Position numbers and translations under genes: made by a program. 6,356 bases of DNA from Bacteriovoracaceae bacterium UBA2428 (GTDB lineage Bacteria > Bdellovibrionota > UBA2428). Below are positions 4,859-6,356 of the stretch, one piece after another. Positions within the stretch are counted from its first letter, which is position 1, and each line of letters opens with the position of its first letter. Location: positions 3,390 through 9,745 of the forward strand of contig DDRA01000141.1 in the NCBI GenBank assembly GCA_002343545.1, given 5' to 3'. The notes beneath the pieces are model-generated. The model worked only from the letters and a program-made list of their open reading frames with translations, was not told the origin of the DNA and did no database searches.

Positions 4859-6356
4859 CGACAGCTTCGAAGCGAAGTCTTGGATCGCGATCGGACGGAC
4901 GTTGCCGCGAATAAGCGCCTGGATCGCCATCGAGGCCATCTCCGCCCCCGAAATCGTCGTGAAGAGAGGAATCCGGTTCGCGAGCGCCGCCTTGCGGATC
5001 GTGACGCCGTCGCGAAGCGAGTTCAGCGAACCCGTCGTATTCACAACCAGATTCACCTTGGCTTCTTTCAGGACCCAAAGCAGATCCTGCCCCAGAGCGT
5101 TCTGACCGATCTTGGCGACGGATTGGCAGCTCACGCCGGCGCGGTTCAGGTATTCCGCCGTTCCCGGGGTACCCCAGATCTCAAAACCAAGCAGCTGGAA
5201 GAGCCGCGCGACGTTCAGACCGCGGGACTTGTCCTGATCGCGAACCGAGAAGAGCACCCCGCCGCGAACCGGAAGCTTCATGCCGGCCGCGATGTAGGCC
5301 TTGGCCAGAGCGCCACCCGCCGTCGGGTCAATGCCCATGACTTCGCCCGTGCTGCGCATTTCGGGCCCAAGAATCGGGTCCACGGTACGGAACTTCGAGA
5401 ACGGGAAGACCGGAACCTTCACGGCGTAACCGTTGCTCGGCAGATGATGGAGATCTCCGTCGACCTTGCCCGCCACCAGACTCGGCACCTTCTCGCCCAA
5501 ACCGGCGCGGATACCCCACTCGATGAGCGGGTAGCCGGTCGCCTTGGCGAGGAAGGGGAGGGTCCGCGAAGCGCGAGGGTTGGCTTCGAGCACGTAAACG
5601 CGATCGTTCATGATCGCCATCTGGATATTGAAGAAGCCACGGGCTCCCGCCGCGACCGCGATACGACGCGCCATCTCGGCCATCTCGTCGACCTTCGAGG
5701 CCGGCAAGCGGAACGGAGGCAGCACGCACGAGGAGTCGCCGCTATGGATGCCGGCTTCCTCGACGTGTTCCATGACGCCCGCGATCCAAGCTTGCTCGCC
5801 GTCGCAGATGCCGTCGATATCGAACTCGACGGCTTCGTTCAGGAAACGATCCAGGAAAAGCGGGTAGCTCTCGCTGACTTCCTTCGCCTCGGTGAAGGCC
5901 TGGGCCAAGTCACGCTCGCTGGCGCAAATCTTCATCCCGCGACCGCCCAACACGAAGGAAGGACGAACGAGGATCGGAAACCCGATTTTACGGGCCGCGG
6001 CCTGCGTCTCCTCGAAGGAGGTCGCCGTCGCGTAGGCCGGGAACTCGATCTTAAGCTTCTTAAGAAGGTTCGCGAAGAGATCGCGGTCTTCCGCGAGGTC
6101 AATCGCCTCGCGCGTCGTGCCGAGAATCTTGTAGCCGGAGCGCTCCACGAACTCGGCCAGTTTGAGCGGCGTTTGGCCGCCCGTCTGCAGGAGCACGTAG
6201 GCTTCGCCGCCTTTTTCTCGGATCGGGTCGAGCTCACGCTTGAGGATGGGCCCCACGGTCTCTTCGGTCAAAGGCTCCAGATAAAGGCGCGTCGAGATCG
6301 AAGGATCCGTGCTCACCGTCTCCGGGTTGCAGTTGATCATGATGGTCTCGTAGCCG
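4844..6356 (-). CDS. carB: Carbamoyl-phosphate synthase large subunit, C-terminal half
   Basis: CarB makes carbamoyl phosphate from bicarbonate, two ATP and ammonia delivered from glutamine by CarA, feeding arginine and pyrimidine synthesis. Only the second half is present: 503 residues to the TAA, compared with about 1070 for the whole protein. The first in-window ATG (6340) is internal, because the frame continues upstream as GYETIM, as in E. coli CarB. Counting from that Met, the second ATP-grasp unit shows NCNPETVSTD (3-12), GGQTPLKLAEF, LVRPSFVLGGRGM (about 124-136) and VMEHVEEAGIHSGDSSC. It also has LEANPRASRTLPF, with the metal-binding Glu and Asn at E252 and N254, and GPEMRSTGEVMG. 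From about residue 357 follows the allosteric MGS-like domain. It keeps GTPGTAEYL, a Lys after SVA and VNTTG, positions that bind UMP/IMP in the E. coli enzyme, so nucleotide control is plausible. The gene heads the carB-greA-recG series. carA is not in the window. Confidence 0.97.
   Translation of the reverse strand, partial: GYETIMINCNPETVSTDPSISTRLYLEPLTEETVGPILKRELDPIREKGGEAYVLLQTGGQTPLKLAEFVERSGYKILGTTREAIDLAEDRDLFANLLKKLKIEFPAYATATSFEETQAAARKIGFPILVRPSFVLGGRGMKICASERDLAQAFTEAKEVSESYPLFLDRFLNEAVEFDIDGICDGEQAWIAGVMEHVEEAGIHSGDSSCVLPPFRLPASKVDEMAEMARRIAVAAGARGFFNIQMAIMNDRVYVLEANPRASRTLPFLAKATGYPLIEWGIRAGLGEKVPSLVAGKVDGDLHHLPSNGYAVKVPVFPFSKFRTVDPILGPEMRSTGEVMGIDPTAGGALAKAYIAAGMKLPVRGGVLFSVRDQDKSRGLNVARLFQLLGFEIWGTPGTAEYLNRAGVSCQSVAKIGQNALGQDLLWVLKEAKVNLVVNTTGSLNSLRDGVTIRKAALANRIPLFTTISGAEMASMAIQALIRGNVRPIAIQDFASKLSAQQI

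Noticed and set aside
6338..6340. ATG at 6340 as the start of a 498-residue CarB-half protein.
   Set aside because: The upstream in-frame residues (GYETI) continue the conserved CarB sequence, so the Met is internal and the gene extends past the right edge.

Overview
The window reads as ordinary chromosomal housekeeping DNA from a GC-rich Gram-negative bacterium. Third positions are mostly G or C. There is a lipopolysaccharide-transport-type OstA domain and a secreted protein that looks like an outer-membrane barrel. The lineage cannot be fixed from sequence alone. A Bdellovibrionota or other deltaproteobacteria-like source is a weak guess. All five genes have intact reading frames. I see no tRNA, rRNA, CRISPR array, insertion sequence, phage gene or other mobile element.

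Left half (1-2082, + strand): the 3' end of an OstA/LptA-like gene runs into the window. It is followed after 20 bases, with a clear Shine-Dalgarno site, by a Bcp/PrxQ-type thiol peroxidase. After a 55-base gap comes an unrecognised 342-residue secreted protein: signal peptide, long Pro/charged disordered region, then a C-terminal region resembling a small beta-barrel. Its ATG lies just downstream of an extended -10 box and has no good ribosome binding site, which suggests its own promoter and a leaderless mRNA.

Right half (6356-2072, - strand): carB (C-terminal half only, the gene runs off the right edge), greA and recG lie in that transcription order. The three proteins make carbamoyl phosphate for arginine and pyrimidines, rescue backtracked RNA polymerase, and remodel stalled replication forks. 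carB and greA are separated by 95 bases that hold two hairpin candidates, one followed by a pyrimidine-rich tract. greA and recG overlap by 68 bases. The recG Shine-Dalgarno sequence sits inside conserved greA codons, so these two are very likely translationally coupled.

The two blocks converge: the stop codons of the barrel-like gene and recG overlap tail to tail by 11 bases, inside an imperfect stem-loop. No stretch over 300 bases lacks a gene. I found no convincing new system. The features most worth checking are the greA-recG overprint, the predicted leaderless gene, and the hairpins around the carB stop codon.
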